A stretch of 64,000 nt of DNA from Flavobacterium sp. 9AF. GTDB lineage: Bacteria; Bacteroidota; Bacteroidia; Flavobacteriales; Flavobacteriaceae. The notes below the pieces were generated by a model. That model was not told the origin of the DNA and did no database searches. It saw only the letters and a list, made by a program, of their open reading frames with translations. The position numbers and the translations under genes are program-made. Location of the stretch: assembly GCF_902506265.1 (NCBI RefSeq), contig NZ_LR733556.1, positions 2,891,062 to 2,955,061 on the forward strand. Reading direction: 5' to 3'. Numbering within the stretch: the stretch's first letter is position 1; the number at the start of each line of letters is the position of its first letter. Positions 16,153 to 25,062 of the stretch are shown in pieces.

Positions 16153-18633
16153 ATGAAAAAAATACAACCTTTATTTCCACACCTTTTAGCTATTTTAGGC
16201 TTTATTTTAGTTGCTGTTATTTATTTTTATCCCGTTTTAGAAGGGAAAAAAATATACCAATCTGATATTGCACAATATACAGGTATGGCTAAAGAGCAAA
16301 ATGATTTTAGAAAGGAGAATGAAACGGAACCTTATTGGACTAATAGTGCTTTTGGAGGAATGCCAACGTATCAATTGGGAGCTAATTATCCCCACAATTA
16401 TGTTAAAAAATTAGATTCAGTTTTACGTTTTTTACCTCGTCCTGCAGATTATTTGTTTTTATATTTCATTGGATTTTATATACTTTTATTGGTATTAAAA
16501 ATAGATCCTTTAAAAGCATTTTTTGGTGCTTTAGCTTTTGGTTTATCCACTTATCTAATTATAATTCTTGGTGTAGGACATAATGCAAAAGCTCATGCAA
16601 TAGCCTATATGCCTATGGTTGTTGCAGGCGTTTTATTAGTTTTTCAAAGGAAATATGTGTTAGGTGGATTATTAACTTTAATAGCTGCAGCATTAGAAAT
16701 ACAAGCAAACCACTTTCAAATGACCTATTACTTATTATTTTTATTGCTAATAATAGGTGTTTTTTATGTTTATCAATTCATCAAAGAAAAAGCGGTTAAA
16801 GAATTGTTTAAAATTATAGGAATCTTTATTGTCGCAGGATTATTAGCAATAGGTGCCAATGCCAGTAATCTCTTAGCAACTTCTGAATTTACCGACTATA
16901 GCATAAGAGGTAAAAGTGAATTATCTTTTAATGATGATGGTTCCAAAAATGAAACTAATTCATCTATGAAATACGACTATATAACTGAATATAGTTATGG
17001 AATTGGCGAAAGTTTAAATTTAGTTGCACCAAGATTATTTGGTGGTGGAAATAGTGAAACTTTAGATGAAAAATCTTCTCTATATCGATTTTTAATAAAT
17101 TATGGTGCTTCGCATGAAGAAGCAATTCAAACAGTTAAATACTATGGTAAAACGTATTGGGGTGAGCAACCAATAGTTGCAGCTCCTGCTTATATTGGAG
17201 CCATCATTTTCTTCTTAGCTGTTTTAGCTTTATTTAATGATAAACGAAAGATAAAATATGTTTTTTTATCAGGAGCTATACTCTCTTTGTTATTATCATG
17301 GGGTAAAAATTTTGATTTTTTAACTCGTTTCTTTGTGGATTATGTACCTTTATATGATAAGTTTAGAGCAGTTTCATCCATTCAAGTTATTTTAGAATTA
17401 TGTTTACCCGTTTTAGCCTTAATGGGATTGCATTCATTTTTTACAACTGAAAAGAAAGAACAATTACAAAATGTATTCAAATCTGTTGGCGTAAGTTTAG
17501 GATTGTTAATTATATTGTTGCTATTTAAAGGAATTTTATTTGATTTTTCAGGATCAATTGATGGACAATTATTGCAAATGTTTTCTGAAGGTCAAGATCC
17601 ATCCTTTGGTAACGGATTTATTGATGCTTTAAGAGAAGATAGAAAATCAATGTATGTAAATGGTATTTTGCGTTCTGGAGGATTTATTTTAGCTGTAGCA
17701 ATTGCTTTATGGATGTTTATAAAAGATAAAATATCAGTAGTTACAACCGTTATAATTGTAGGTGGGTTAATGGTTTTAGATTTGTTTGTAATTGATAAAA
17801 ATTACGTTAATAGTAAAGATTTTGTGAGTGCAAGAGAGGTTGATTATCCATTTGAAGCTAATGAAATTGATAATCAAATTCTAAAAGATACTTCAGTTTA
17901 TAGAGTTTATGATATTCAAGGACGCTTACAAGCTAAAACTTCTTATTTTCATAAATCTGTTGGCGGTTATAGTGCAGTTCGTCCAAGAAGAATGGATGAA
18001 TTATTTACATATAAAGTTGAAAAAGATTTAAACAGAATTGGAGGGTCTATAGACTCAACATTACATATTACTAAGAGCAATGCTATATTGGATATGTTAA
18101 ATATAAAATATCTTGTTGTACCCACAGGTAAAGGAGAAATAGCTGTTACTAATCCTTTTGTGAATGGTAATGCTTGGTTTGTAGAAAAAATTGATTTGGT
18201 CAATTCTGCAGATGAAGAAATGAAAGCCTTAGATAGTTTGGATACTAAAAATATTGCTGTAATGAATGTTAAAACTAATGAATATAAAGGTAATATTTCA
18301 AAAGATTCTACAGCTACAATTAAATTAAAAACTTATCAACCTAATTATTTAAAGTATATATCTAATAATTCAAAAAATGGTTTCGGAGTATTTTCTGAGA
18401 TGTATTATAAAAACGGTTGGAAAGCAACAATAGATGGAAAAGAATCTCAAATATATAATGTAAATTATGTGTTAAGAGGTTTGTCTATTCCTGCTGGAAA
18501 ACATACTATTGAGTTTAAATTTGAACCAAAAGTAGTTCAGACAGGAAGTAGAATTGCATTATTTTCAACCATTGGAATTGTTCTTTTACTGATGGCTGGA
18601 ATGTATTTGGAATTTAAAAAAACGAACAATTAA
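16153..18633 (+). CDS. YfhO family membrane glycosyltransferase-like protein
   Basis: 826 residues with about 12 membrane helices, one after the other from residue 10 to about 545, then a large extracytoplasmic domain, then a last helix near 800. The first loop contains SDIAQYTGMAKEQ and a region with GGMPTYQ, as in YfhO (PF09586) proteins, which are related to GT-C glycosyltransferases and, in Firmicutes, to teichoic-acid glycosylation. In flavobacteria YfhO sits near envelope polysaccharide genes, as here. The sugar and acceptor are unknown. The stop codon overlaps the probable start of the following glycosyltransferase gene. Confidence 0.85.
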   Translation: MKKIQPLFPHLLAILGFILVAVIYFYPVLEGKKIYQSDIAQYTGMAKEQNDFRKENETEPYWTNSAFGGMPTYQLGANYPHNYVKKLDSVLRFLPRPADYLFLYFIGFYILLLVLKIDPLKAFFGALAFGLSTYLIIILGVGHNAKAHAIAYMPMVVAGVLLVFQRKYVLGGLLTLIAAALEIQANHFQMTYYLLFLLLIIGVFYVYQFIKEKAVKELFKIIGIFIVAGLLAIGANASNLLATSEFTDYSIRGKSELSFNDDGSKNETNSSMKYDYITEYSYGIGESLNLVAPRLFGGGNSETLDEKSSLYRFLINYGASHEEAIQTVKYYGKTYWGEQPIVAAPAYIGAIIFFLAVLALFNDKRKIKYVFLSGAILSLLLSWGKNFDFLTRFFVDYVPLYDKFRAVSSIQVILELCLPVLALMGLHSFFTTEKKEQLQNVFKSVGVSLGLLIILLLFKGILFDFSGSIDGQLLQMFSEGQDPSFGNGFIDALREDRKSMYVNGILRSGGFILAVAIALWMFIKDKISVVTTVIIVGGLMVLDLFVIDKNYVNSKDFVSAREVDYPFEANEIDNQILKDTSVYRVYDIQGRLQAKTSYFHKSVGGYSAVRPRRMDELFTYKVEKDLNRIGGSIDSTLHITKSNAILDMLNIKYLVVPTGKGEIAVTNPFVNGNAWFVEKIDLVNSADEEMKALDSLDTKNIAVMNVKTNEYKGNISKDSTATIKLKTYQPNYLKYISNNSKNGFGVFSEMYYKNGWKATIDGKESQIYNVNYVLRGLSIPAGKHTIEFKFEPKVVQTGSRIALFSTIGIVLLLMAGMYLEFKKTNN

Positions 18634-19924
18634 ACCCATAAAAAAAATACTTGTTATAACTTATTATTGGCCTCCAGCTGGTGGACCAGGAGTGCAACGT
18701 TGGCTAAAATTTGTAAAATACTTACCAGATTTTGGTATTGAACCACATGTATATATTCCTGAAAACCCAACGTATCCATTGCAAGATGATAAATTAATAA
18801 AAAATGTTTCAGAGAATACGATTATTGTAAAAAATAAAATTTTTGAACCTTACGGATTAGCTTCCATTTTTTCTAAAAATAAAGCAAAGAAAATAAGTTC
18901 TGGAATTATTCCGAATCAAAAAAAACAATCTGTAATTGAAAAATTTTTGCTATGGGTAAGAGGAAATTTATTTATTCCAGATGCTAGAGTTTTTTGGGTG
19001 AAACCATCGGTTCGTTATTTAAAAGACTATCTTAAAGAGCATCAAATAGATACTGTTATTACAACTGGACCACCACATAGTTTACATCTTATTGGGTTGC
19101 AATTAAAAAAAGAAGTAAAAATGAATTGGCTAACCGATTTTCGAGATCCTTGGACGACAATTGGTTACCATAAACAATTAAAATTAAGTTCTTGGGCTGC
19201 CAAAAAACATAAAAAATTAGAACAAGAAGTTTTACAAACTTGCGATGCCGTCATTGTAACCTCTGAAAATACAAAAAATGAATTTCTGAGAATAACTAAT
19301 AAACCTATTGAAGTGATTACTAATGGATATGATGTTGAGAAAATCATTAAAAAACCTTTAGATAGCCAATTTAGCTTAGCACATATAGGTTCTTTTCTTT
19401 CAGAAAGAAACCCACAAATTTTATGGGAAAGTTTAGCCGAATTAATAACAGAAAACCAGCTTTTTGCTACCTGTTTTGAATTAAAATTAATGGGTGCTGT
19501 TAGTAATGAAGTTTTAGAGAGTATTTCAAAATATAAATTAGCCAATTATGTAAATAATAAAGGTTATATTTCTCATGAAGAAGCTTTACAAGAGCAGAGA
19601 TGTTCTCAAGTCTTGTTATTAATCGAAATTGATTCTGAGGAAACCAAATGTATTATTCCCGGAAAATTATTTGAATATATGGTTTCAGAAAGACCTATTA
19701 TTGCTATTGGACCACAGGAAACAGATTTTGAAAGAATTATTAAATCGACAAATACAGGTACGTTCTTTAATTATCAAGATAAAGAAGCTTTGAAAAATCA
19801 AATTTTAAATTACTTCAATGCTTATTTAGAAAATAGTTTAAAAACTTTTCCTGTAGGATTGCAACAATATAGTAGGAAGAGTTTAACTGAAAGACTTTCT
19901 AAATTTCTAATTTCTGAATTCTGA
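18629..19924 (+). CDS. Glycosyltransferase family 4-like protein, non-canonical start
   Basis: About 431 residues if translation starts at ATT 18629. The conserved GT-B N-terminus, ILVITYYWPPAGGPGVQRW, is encoded at 18647-18703. No ATG, GTG or TTG lies between the in-frame stop at 18590 and GTG 18692, and a GTG 18692 start would delete that glycine-rich motif. ATT 18629 overlaps the YfhO stop (ATTAA), or ATA 18638 may be used, aligning with the usual MKKIL-type start. The C-terminal domain has the nucleotide-sugar binding region with PGKLFEYMVSERPIIAIG. It transfers a sugar from a nucleotide donor, probably in envelope polysaccharide synthesis with the YfhO protein and the next-gene flippase. 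Confidence 0.75.
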   Translation: MKPIKKILVITYYWPPAGGPGVQRWLKFVKYLPDFGIEPHVYIPENPTYPLQDDKLIKNVSENTIIVKNKIFEPYGLASIFSKNKAKKISSGIIPNQKKQSVIEKFLLWVRGNLFIPDARVFWVKPSVRYLKDYLKEHQIDTVITTGPPHSLHLIGLQLKKEVKMNWLTDFRDPWTTIGYHKQLKLSSWAAKKHKKLEQEVLQTCDAVIVTSENTKNEFLRITNKPIEVITNGYDVEKIIKKPLDSQFSLAHIGSFLSERNPQILWESLAELITENQLFATCFELKLMGAVSNEVLESISKYKLANYVNNKGYISHEEALQEQRCSQVLLLIEIDSEETKCIIPGKLFEYMVSERPIIAIGPQETDFERIIKSTNTGTFFNYQDKEALKNQILNYFNAYLENSLKTFPVGLQQYSRKSLTERLSKFLISEF

Positions 19925-19931
19925 TTTTATT

Positions 19932-21392
19932 ATGGGAATCGTAGTCAATCAATCCATAAAAAATACTATTATAACTTATATTGGTTTTGCTATTGGTGCA
20001 GCTAATGCATTATATATGTATGTACATTTTTTAGGCGATGAATATTATGGATTAGTTGGATATATCTTATCATCAGCAAATATATTAATGCCTATAATGG
20101 CTTTTGGAGTACATAATACATTAGTAAAATATTTTAACGAATATAAAACAGAAGAAGAAAAGTCTAAATTTTTGAGCTTTGTTTTATTCTTACCTTTATT
20201 AATAGTGATACCTTTATCCATACTAACTTTCTTAGGTTATAATGAGATTGCTACTATTTTGTCAAAAAAAAATAACATAGTTTATGATTATGTATGGCAT
20301 ATTCCTATTATTGGTTTGTCAATGGGTTATTTTGAAATTTTTTATGCTTGGGTGAAAGTGCATTTGCAATCTGTTTTTGGTAATTTTATCAAAGAAGTTT
20401 TATTGCGAATTTTAGTTACAATTAGTCTTATGGCTGTATATTTTAATTGGATTACACCTGTTCAGTTTATTTACACTTTAATGGGGATTTACCTTTTTGC
20501 CATGTTCTTAATGCAATGGTATGCTTTTAGGTTACAATTTCCTATTTTTTCTTTGCAACTTCCTCATAATACCAAAGCAATCATTACTTATAGTTTATTT
20601 ATTATTTTAACTGGAGGTATTGCCAATTTATTCTTAGAAATAGATAAAGCTATGTTGAATAATTATGTTGAAATTGAAAATATTGCCTATTATTCTGTTG
20701 CTATTTTTATTGCTACTGTAATTGCTGTTCCTAGTAGAGCAATGCATCAAATTACTTATCCCATTACTGCAAAATTAATGAGTGAAAATAAGTTTGAAGA
20801 GCTTAATAATTTGTATAAAAAAACATCAATAACTCTTCAAATTATTGGAGGACTTATTTTTATTGGTATTCTATGTAATATAAATCAATTGTATCAATTA
20901 TTACCTAGTGAATATGCAAGTGGAATTTTTGTTGTTTTTGCTATTGGAATGTCTAAATATTTTGATCTCATTTTAGGAAATAATAATGCTATTATTTTTA
21001 ATTCTCAATATTATAGGACTGTACTTTTTTTAGGGGTTTTACTTGTTTTAATTACGATAGGACTTAATATGATTTTTATTCCTCTTTACGGACTAAAAGG
21101 AACAGCTTTTGCCACTTTATTATCAATTACACTATATAGTTTATCGAAATTATTATTTGTCGTGATAAAGATGAAATTATTTCCTTTTAGTATAAATACT
21201 TTAAAATCATTAGGTATATTATTACTTACTTTTTTACTTTTTTATTTTTGGGAATTTAGTTTACATCCAATAATTAGTATTTTTATCAAATCCATTTTGA
21301 TCACTTCATTCTATTTAGGATTGACATATTATTTTTCACTTTCGATGGATATAAATACGGTTTTAAGAAAATTATTTAAAAAAATATTCTAA
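19932..21392 (+). CDS. Polysaccharide flippase (Wzx/MATE-like)
   Basis: 486 residues with 12 to 14 membrane helices and a C-terminal polysaccharide-biosynthesis domain. It resembles MVF/MOP-superfamily exporters that move lipid-linked glycans across the inner membrane. It starts 7 bases after the glycosyltransferase stop, so it is in the same operon (YfhO, glycosyltransferase, flippase). The exact cargo cannot be told; O-antigen or another surface glycan is a fair inference. Confidence 0.85.
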   Translation: MGIVVNQSIKNTIITYIGFAIGAANALYMYVHFLGDEYYGLVGYILSSANILMPIMAFGVHNTLVKYFNEYKTEEEKSKFLSFVLFLPLLIVIPLSILTFLGYNEIATILSKKNNIVYDYVWHIPIIGLSMGYFEIFYAWVKVHLQSVFGNFIKEVLLRILVTISLMAVYFNWITPVQFIYTLMGIYLFAMFLMQWYAFRLQFPIFSLQLPHNTKAIITYSLFIILTGGIANLFLEIDKAMLNNYVEIENIAYYSVAIFIATVIAVPSRAMHQITYPITAKLMSENKFEELNNLYKKTSITLQIIGGLIFIGILCNINQLYQLLPSEYASGIFVVFAIGMSKYFDLILGNNNAIIFNSQYYRTVLFLGVLLVLITIGLNMIFIPLYGLKGTAFATLLSITLYSLSKLLFVVIKMKLFPFSINTLKSLGILLLTFLLFYFWEFSLHPIISIFIKSILITSFYLGLTYYFSLSMDINTVLRKLFKKIF

Positions 21393-21397
21393 AAAGA

Positions 21398-21434
21398 AAA
21401 ATCCTGTTTCACATTACTGATCCACAGGACTTTT
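21398..21434. terminator. Terminator between flippase and secreted-protein gene
   Basis: Stem ATCCTGT/ACAGGA with a 15-base loop, followed by CTTTT. It lies between two convergent genes. Weaker than the other terminators. Confidence 0.5.
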
Positions 21435-21481
21435 AACAAACAAACTAAACCAACCAAAACTATTATGAAATTTTATTTAAA

Positions 21482-22153
21482 TTATTTTTTATCGATGCCT
21501 TTAATATCATCTGTAGACATTTTTGCTTTTGTCCCATCTTGACGATAATAGTAGTAATCTTCATCGTTATTGTTGTAACCATTATCTGAATGATAATCAT
21601 TATAGTTATCTGCTTGATAATGATTGTTGTTAGTAGTATAAGTATAATGACCACTATAACTATTTACTGTACCAACAATATCTATAATTCTACCTCTTCT
21701 ATCGTAAATGATACGTAATCCACCTACTTGTGTAAGTGCAAAACTATTATAATTCATATATACAGAACCTACTCTTTTTACTCTACCTGTTGCATCATAG
21801 TTAATGAATACATTTCCCACTCTACGTACACGTCCCATATAATCATGCTCAACTTTTGTTCCAGTAGTACCATAGTATCCTCTTGAATTACCTCTCACTC
21901 CAGGAGCACCATGAGTTCTATTTAAATTATTTGACCTTGTGGTTTGAACCGTATTAAAATCAAATTCACCATTAGGAAAAACATAAAATTCAATTCCTCT
22001 TTCCATGAAAACTATCGGATCTGCATATCTATAATCTACAGGTGGATAATTTCTTTCAGTAGCATCATCATAAACCTTTTTATCAGATGCTTTAGCAGTA
22101 TGCAAACTTAAAGTTAAAACTGCCATAACTAATACTTGAGTAATTTTTTTCAT
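21482..22153 (-). CDS. Exported protein with RVG-x-V-x-x-NYD repeats
   Basis: 223 residues with a signal peptide (to about residue 22, HTAKA). The mid-part shows three or four similar segments of about 18 residues (RVRRVGNVFINYD, RVKRVGSVYMNYN, QVGGLRIIYDRRGRI), which suggests beta-hairpin repeats like those of YD-type proteins. The C-terminus is very rich in Asn, Tyr and Asp. The function is unknown. A possible sigma-54-like promoter lies about 70 bases upstream of the ATG. Confidence 0.7.
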   Translation of the reverse strand: MKKITQVLVMAVLTLSLHTAKASDKKVYDDATERNYPPVDYRYADPIVFMERGIEFYVFPNGEFDFNTVQTTRSNNLNRTHGAPGVRGNSRGYYGTTGTKVEHDYMGRVRRVGNVFINYDATGRVKRVGSVYMNYNSFALTQVGGLRIIYDRRGRIIDIVGTVNSYSGHYTYTTNNNHYQADNYNDYHSDNGYNNNDEDYYYYRQDGTKAKMSTDDIKGIDKK

Positions 22154-22221
22154 AACACATCAATTTAAGGTTAAACTTTCAACTTCGTTTTTTATTTAAA
22201 ACTTGTTGCTTGATTTAGTAT

Positions 22222-22241
22222 ATCCAATTTGCGTGCCAAAA
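22222..22241 (-). promoter_or_regulatory. Candidate sigma-54-like -24/-12 site
   Basis: On the minus strand TTTGGCACGCAAATTGGATA has GG and GG separated by 10 bases. This is the spacing of a -24/-12 sigma-54 promoter, and the -24 box TGGCACG is perfect, but the -12 GC is changed to GG. It lies 69 bases upstream of the 22153 start. Confidence 0.35.
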
Positions 22242-22299
22242 AATAAAAACTTTGTAAAGTTTTTTTTAATTATCTGATTTTTAGAATGTTGTTTAAAAT

Positions 22300-22329
22300 A
22301 AAAAATCCAGCATAAAGCTGGATTTTTTT
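22300..22329 (-). terminator. Terminator of CCC-motif gene
   Basis: Hairpin AAAAATCCAGC-ATAAA-GCTGGATTTTT directly after the stop of the 22347-22673 gene. Confidence 0.85.
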
Positions 22330-22346
22330 ATTATAGTGCTCAATTT

Positions 22347-22673
22347 TTATCTTGAACTGTATTTTCTCATCATTTCTTCTTGCATTTCTTGAATTCCATC
22401 CATACCTAAAGTCGAGAATAGATAAATAGTGTATATTAGATAAAGAACATTTAATGCAATTCCAATGATACACAAAATTCGCCCAATATTCAAGTTATTG
22501 TAGTTTACATAAAGAGAAGGGTTTTCTTTGTACATTAATAAATCTTTTCGTGAAATTAAAAGACCTACAATACCAAGTATCAATCCTATAACTCCATAAC
22601 AACAACAAGTTAAAATAGAAAAGATTCCTAAAATTAGTACGGCAGTAGCATTGGGTAATTTTTGATTTTCCAT
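22347..22673 (-). CDS. CCC-motif membrane protein
   Basis: 108 residues with three hydrophobic segments. It has the triple cysteine LTCCCYG near residue 23 that names the flavobacterial 'CCC motif membrane protein' family, resembling DUF4190 proteins. The function is unknown. It lies 33 bases downstream of a DUF2752 gene in the same direction, a pairing I believe is common in flavobacteria. The terminator right after it ends the pair. Confidence 0.8.
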   Translation of the reverse strand: MENQKLPNATAVLILGIFSILTCCCYGVIGLILGIVGLLISRKDLLMYKENPSLYVNYNNLNIGRILCIIGIALNVLYLIYTIYLFSTLGMDGIQEMQEEMMRKYSSR

Positions 22674-22706
22674 GTGTGAGTAATTTATTTGATTTATTTT
22701 AATTTA

Positions 22707-22982
22707 CTAATAAAAATGTTTGTAGTAATAAGCCACTATCATTATTAAAGCATTAACAATTGCAGTCGATATTACTATTTTACTATAATTTCTAGATTTA
22801 TCGATAAAATGAATGAATAGAAATGTAAAAAAAAGTAACGTGGTATATATAGCAGGATACATTTTGAATGCTCCAACAAAATCACCATGTAATAATAATA
22901 CCAAGGAACGTTGTGTTCCGCATCCTAAACATTCTACTCCAAATAATGTTTTGCTTAAACAAGGCAGCATATATTCTTCCAT
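22707..22982 (-). CDS. DUF2752 small membrane protein
   Basis: 91 residues. The N-terminal CLSKTLFGVECLGCGTQRS segment holds the family motif C...C.GCG..R, followed by two membrane helices. The function is unknown; the cysteines could bind metal. It is the upstream partner of the CCC-motif gene. Confidence 0.8.
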   Translation of the reverse strand: MEEYMLPCLSKTLFGVECLGCGTQRSLVLLLHGDFVGAFKMYPAIYTTLLFFTFLFIHFIDKSRNYSKIVISTAIVNALIMIVAYYYKHFY

Positions 22983-23051
22983 AAATAGAAACTTTTTACA
23001 AGTTTACAAAAATTAAATTGTAAAAAAAATAGCTTCTCTACATTAGTTTTT

Positions 23052-23059
23052 TATATTTG
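23052..23059 (+). promoter_or_regulatory. Bacteroidota -7 box before the 23074 gene
   Basis: TATATTTG matches TAnnTTTG exactly, 14 bases before the ATG at 23074. No -33 TTG is found at the right spacing. Confidence 0.5.
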
Positions 23060-23073
23060 AAAAAAGAATTAAA

Positions 23074-23259
23074 ATGAAAAATCTTATTTTTAACCTATTG
23101 CTTTTTGCTTTAGGTATTTATGCTATTTATGAACAGTCGAAGCCAGAGCCAAATAAAATAATAATGTTTGTTGCTTTTGCATTATTTATGATTGGACTAT
23201 TTAGAATTATGAAGAAAATTCCAAGTAAAAAAGATAAAGAAGATTTAGATAATGAATAA
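23074..23259 (+). CDS. Small two-helix membrane protein (61 aa)
   Basis: 61 residues: two membrane helices with a short loop and a lysine/aspartate-rich tail. It overlaps the Smr gene by 8 bases (23252-23259), so the two are translationally coupled. I do not recognise a family. Confidence 0.7.
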   Translation: MKNLIFNLLLFALGIYAIYEQSKPEPNKIIMFVAFALFMIGLFRIMKKIPSKKDKEDLDNE

Positions 23260-23809
23260 CGATTTGAAAATAGGCGATAAAGTAGCTGTTTTAGATGATG
23301 CTATTGATGGAGTGGTTACCAAAATTAATCAAGGTGTTATTACAATTCATACGACAGATGATTTTGTAATAGAGTTTAAAGCAGAAGAATTGGTTAAAAT
23401 TAATAAAGATTCTTTAACAAATTTATTTTCATCTAAAAGTGCATCACAGGTAATTTCTGAAAAAACGGAACCTAAAAAACGATCTTTTGTAAAAGAAAAA
23501 AAGTCTAGAAAAGATGATTTTGTGTTAGAAGTAGATTTGCATATAGAAAAGCTAGTTCCAACAGTGAAAGCAATGTCAAATTACGACATTCTAAATATAC
23601 AAATAGATACTGCCAAAGGACAACTAGATTTTGCTATAAAAAATAGAATGCAAAAAATAGTTTTTATTCACGGAGTAGGGGAAGGTGTTTTAAAATCGGA
23701 GTTGGAATTTTTGTTACAACGCTATGAACAAGTCACTTTTCAAGAAGCAAGTTTTCAAAAATATGGTTTTGGAGCTACAGAAGTGTATATCAAGCAAAGT
23801 TCTTTTTAG
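23252..23809 (+). CDS. Smr (MutS2 C-terminal-like) domain protein
   Basis: 185 residues. An N-terminal small beta domain (about 1-50, IGDKVAVLDDAIDGVV) resembles DUF2027/SH3-like folds. Then comes a lysine-rich linker, then an Smr domain (about 90-185) with the LDLHIEKL-type beginning (VDLHIEKL) and the HGVGEG loop. Smr domains can be nucleases or nucleic-acid binders. It overlaps the 3' end of the converging lipoprotein gene by 4 bases. Confidence 0.85.
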   Translation: MNNDLKIGDKVAVLDDAIDGVVTKINQGVITIHTTDDFVIEFKAEELVKINKDSLTNLFSSKSASQVISEKTEPKKRSFVKEKKSRKDDFVLEVDLHIEKLVPTVKAMSNYDILNIQIDTAKGQLDFAIKNRMQKIVFIHGVGEGVLKSELEFLLQRYEQVTFQEASFQKYGFGATEVYIKQSSF

Positions 23810-24318
23810 TTTACATTTATTTTGTAATTTCCAAAATTATAACTTACAAAACTAAAAGAGTTGTCTGTACTTGTAAAATTGACATTGTTTAAAGTTATCG
23901 TATGTGTATGTGCTGTTATTTCATTGTTCTCAACAACTTCGTTCGTTTCAACTAAAATAGTTCCTCCAGTTGCGACCCATTCTTTTGAAACAGTAGGTGA
24001 TGAAACAGGAATAGTAGCACAAACCGTATTATAAGATACGGTTCCAGAGTATTTTCTATAAATAATTTGATTATTACCACTAATTGTTATAGTGCGAGGT
24101 GTACCATTGGTAGGAGAAGCTACAAAAGTGGCATTATATACATTTTCGGGTATGCTTATTAATAGTAATTCATCATTATTTGTTTTAAACAATAAAAAGT
24201 TATCACTACATTTTTGAATAATTTGATTCTCAAAATTGAATGATTCTAAAGTAATGTCACCATCATCACATGACGAAAATGTAATGATTAATACAAAAAA
24301 AAGGAAAAAATTTCTCAT
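23806..24318 (-). CDS. Lipoprotein of unknown function (170 aa)
   Basis: I place the start at ATG 24316-24318 because MRNFFLFFVLIITFSSCDD gives a complete lipoprotein signal with C17 as the acylated residue. An upstream in-frame start at 24414 would bury it. The mature protein is beta-rich, with many Thr/Asn residues and two cysteines besides the lipid cysteine. No known domain is recognised. It is anchored in a membrane. Its 3' end overlaps the Smr gene by 4 bases in convergent orientation. Confidence 0.65.
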   Translation of the reverse strand: MRNFFLFFVLIITFSSCDDGDITLESFNFENQIIQKCSDNFLLFKTNNDELLLISIPENVYNATFVASPTNGTPRTITISGNNQIIYRKYSGTVSYNTVCATIPVSSPTVSKEWVATGGTILVETNEVVENNEITAHTHTITLNNVNFTSTDNSFSFVSYNFGNYKINVN

Positions 24319-24457
24319 TAAAAACAAGTATAATAAATAGGTAATACTAAGAGGAGTATATATAACAGTATAAATAATAGCCCATTTTATTTCAATTCTG
24401 AAATTTTGTAACATATAGTGTATAATTTGTATTCAAAATTAATATAAAATATGATAA

Positions 24458-24489
24458 TTGAAATTAAATGATCCTATTTTTTATCTTTG
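24458..24489 (+). promoter_or_regulatory. Bacteroidota promoter of the YeeE/YedE pair
   Basis: TTG at 24458-24460, 21-base spacer, then TATCTTTG at 24482-24489 (exact TAnnTTTG). The predicted transcript begins about 10 bases before the ATG at 24504. Confidence 0.7.
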
Positions 24490-24503
24490 TCAAAAAATAG
24501 ACT

Positions 24504-25061
24504 ATGGATTTTCTTTATGGAACGTGGCATTGGTCAATTTCTGGTTTTTTAATTGGAATTACGATGCTGTTATTAATATATTTTGGAAAAACATTTGGAA
24601 TGTCATCAAACCTTAGAACCATTTGTACTATACTAGGTGCAAAAGGGAAATCTAATTATTTTAATTTTGATTGGAGAGAGCAAAAATGGAATTTAGCTGT
24701 GGTTTTAGGGGCTATTTTAGGTGGGTATTTCGCTACGCATTTTTTAAATGGTGATGACATACTTCAATTAAATGCTAAAACTTTAGAGCAATTAAAACTA
24801 TTGCATATTGATTTGCCAAATGGTAAAATTGTTCCTGATGCAATTTTTAGTATAGATAAACTCTTTTCTTTTAAAGGATTCTTCGTTTTATTGTTAGGGG
24901 GTTTTCTTATTGGTTTTGGAACACCCTATGCAGGAGGTTGTACTTCTGGACATGCCATTACAGGATTAAGTAACTTACAATTACCCTCTTTAATTGCTGT
25001 AATAGGTTTTTTTATTGGTGGTTTGATTGCGACTTATTTTTTAATACCATTACTTTTTTAA
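24504..25061 (+). CDS. YeeE/YedE sulfur transporter, first half
   Basis: 185 residues with five or so membrane helices. It carries the conserved [13 protein letters not shown] motif near residue 148, the cysteine motif of the TsuA/YeeE thiosulfate channel family. In Bacteroidota the two halves of this protein are encoded as separate adjacent genes, as here. It probably imports thiosulfate or another small sulfur compound across the inner membrane. The ATG of the second half lies only 1 base after the TAA. Confidence 0.85.
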   Translation: MDFLYGTWHWSISGFLIGITMLLLIYFGKTFGMSSNLRTICTILGAKGKSNYFNFDWREQKWNLAVVLGAILGGYFATHFLNGDDILQLNAKTLEQLKLLHIDLPNGKIVPDAIFSIDKLFSFKGFFVLLLGGFLIGFGTPYAGGCTSGHAITGLSNLQLPSLIAVIGFFIGGLIATYFLIPLLF

Positions 25062-25062
25062 A

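Noticed and set aside
22270..22473. 67-codon minus-strand ORF overlapping the CCC-motif gene
   Set aside because: It is a different frame of the same strand as the CCC-motif gene and runs through the terminator.
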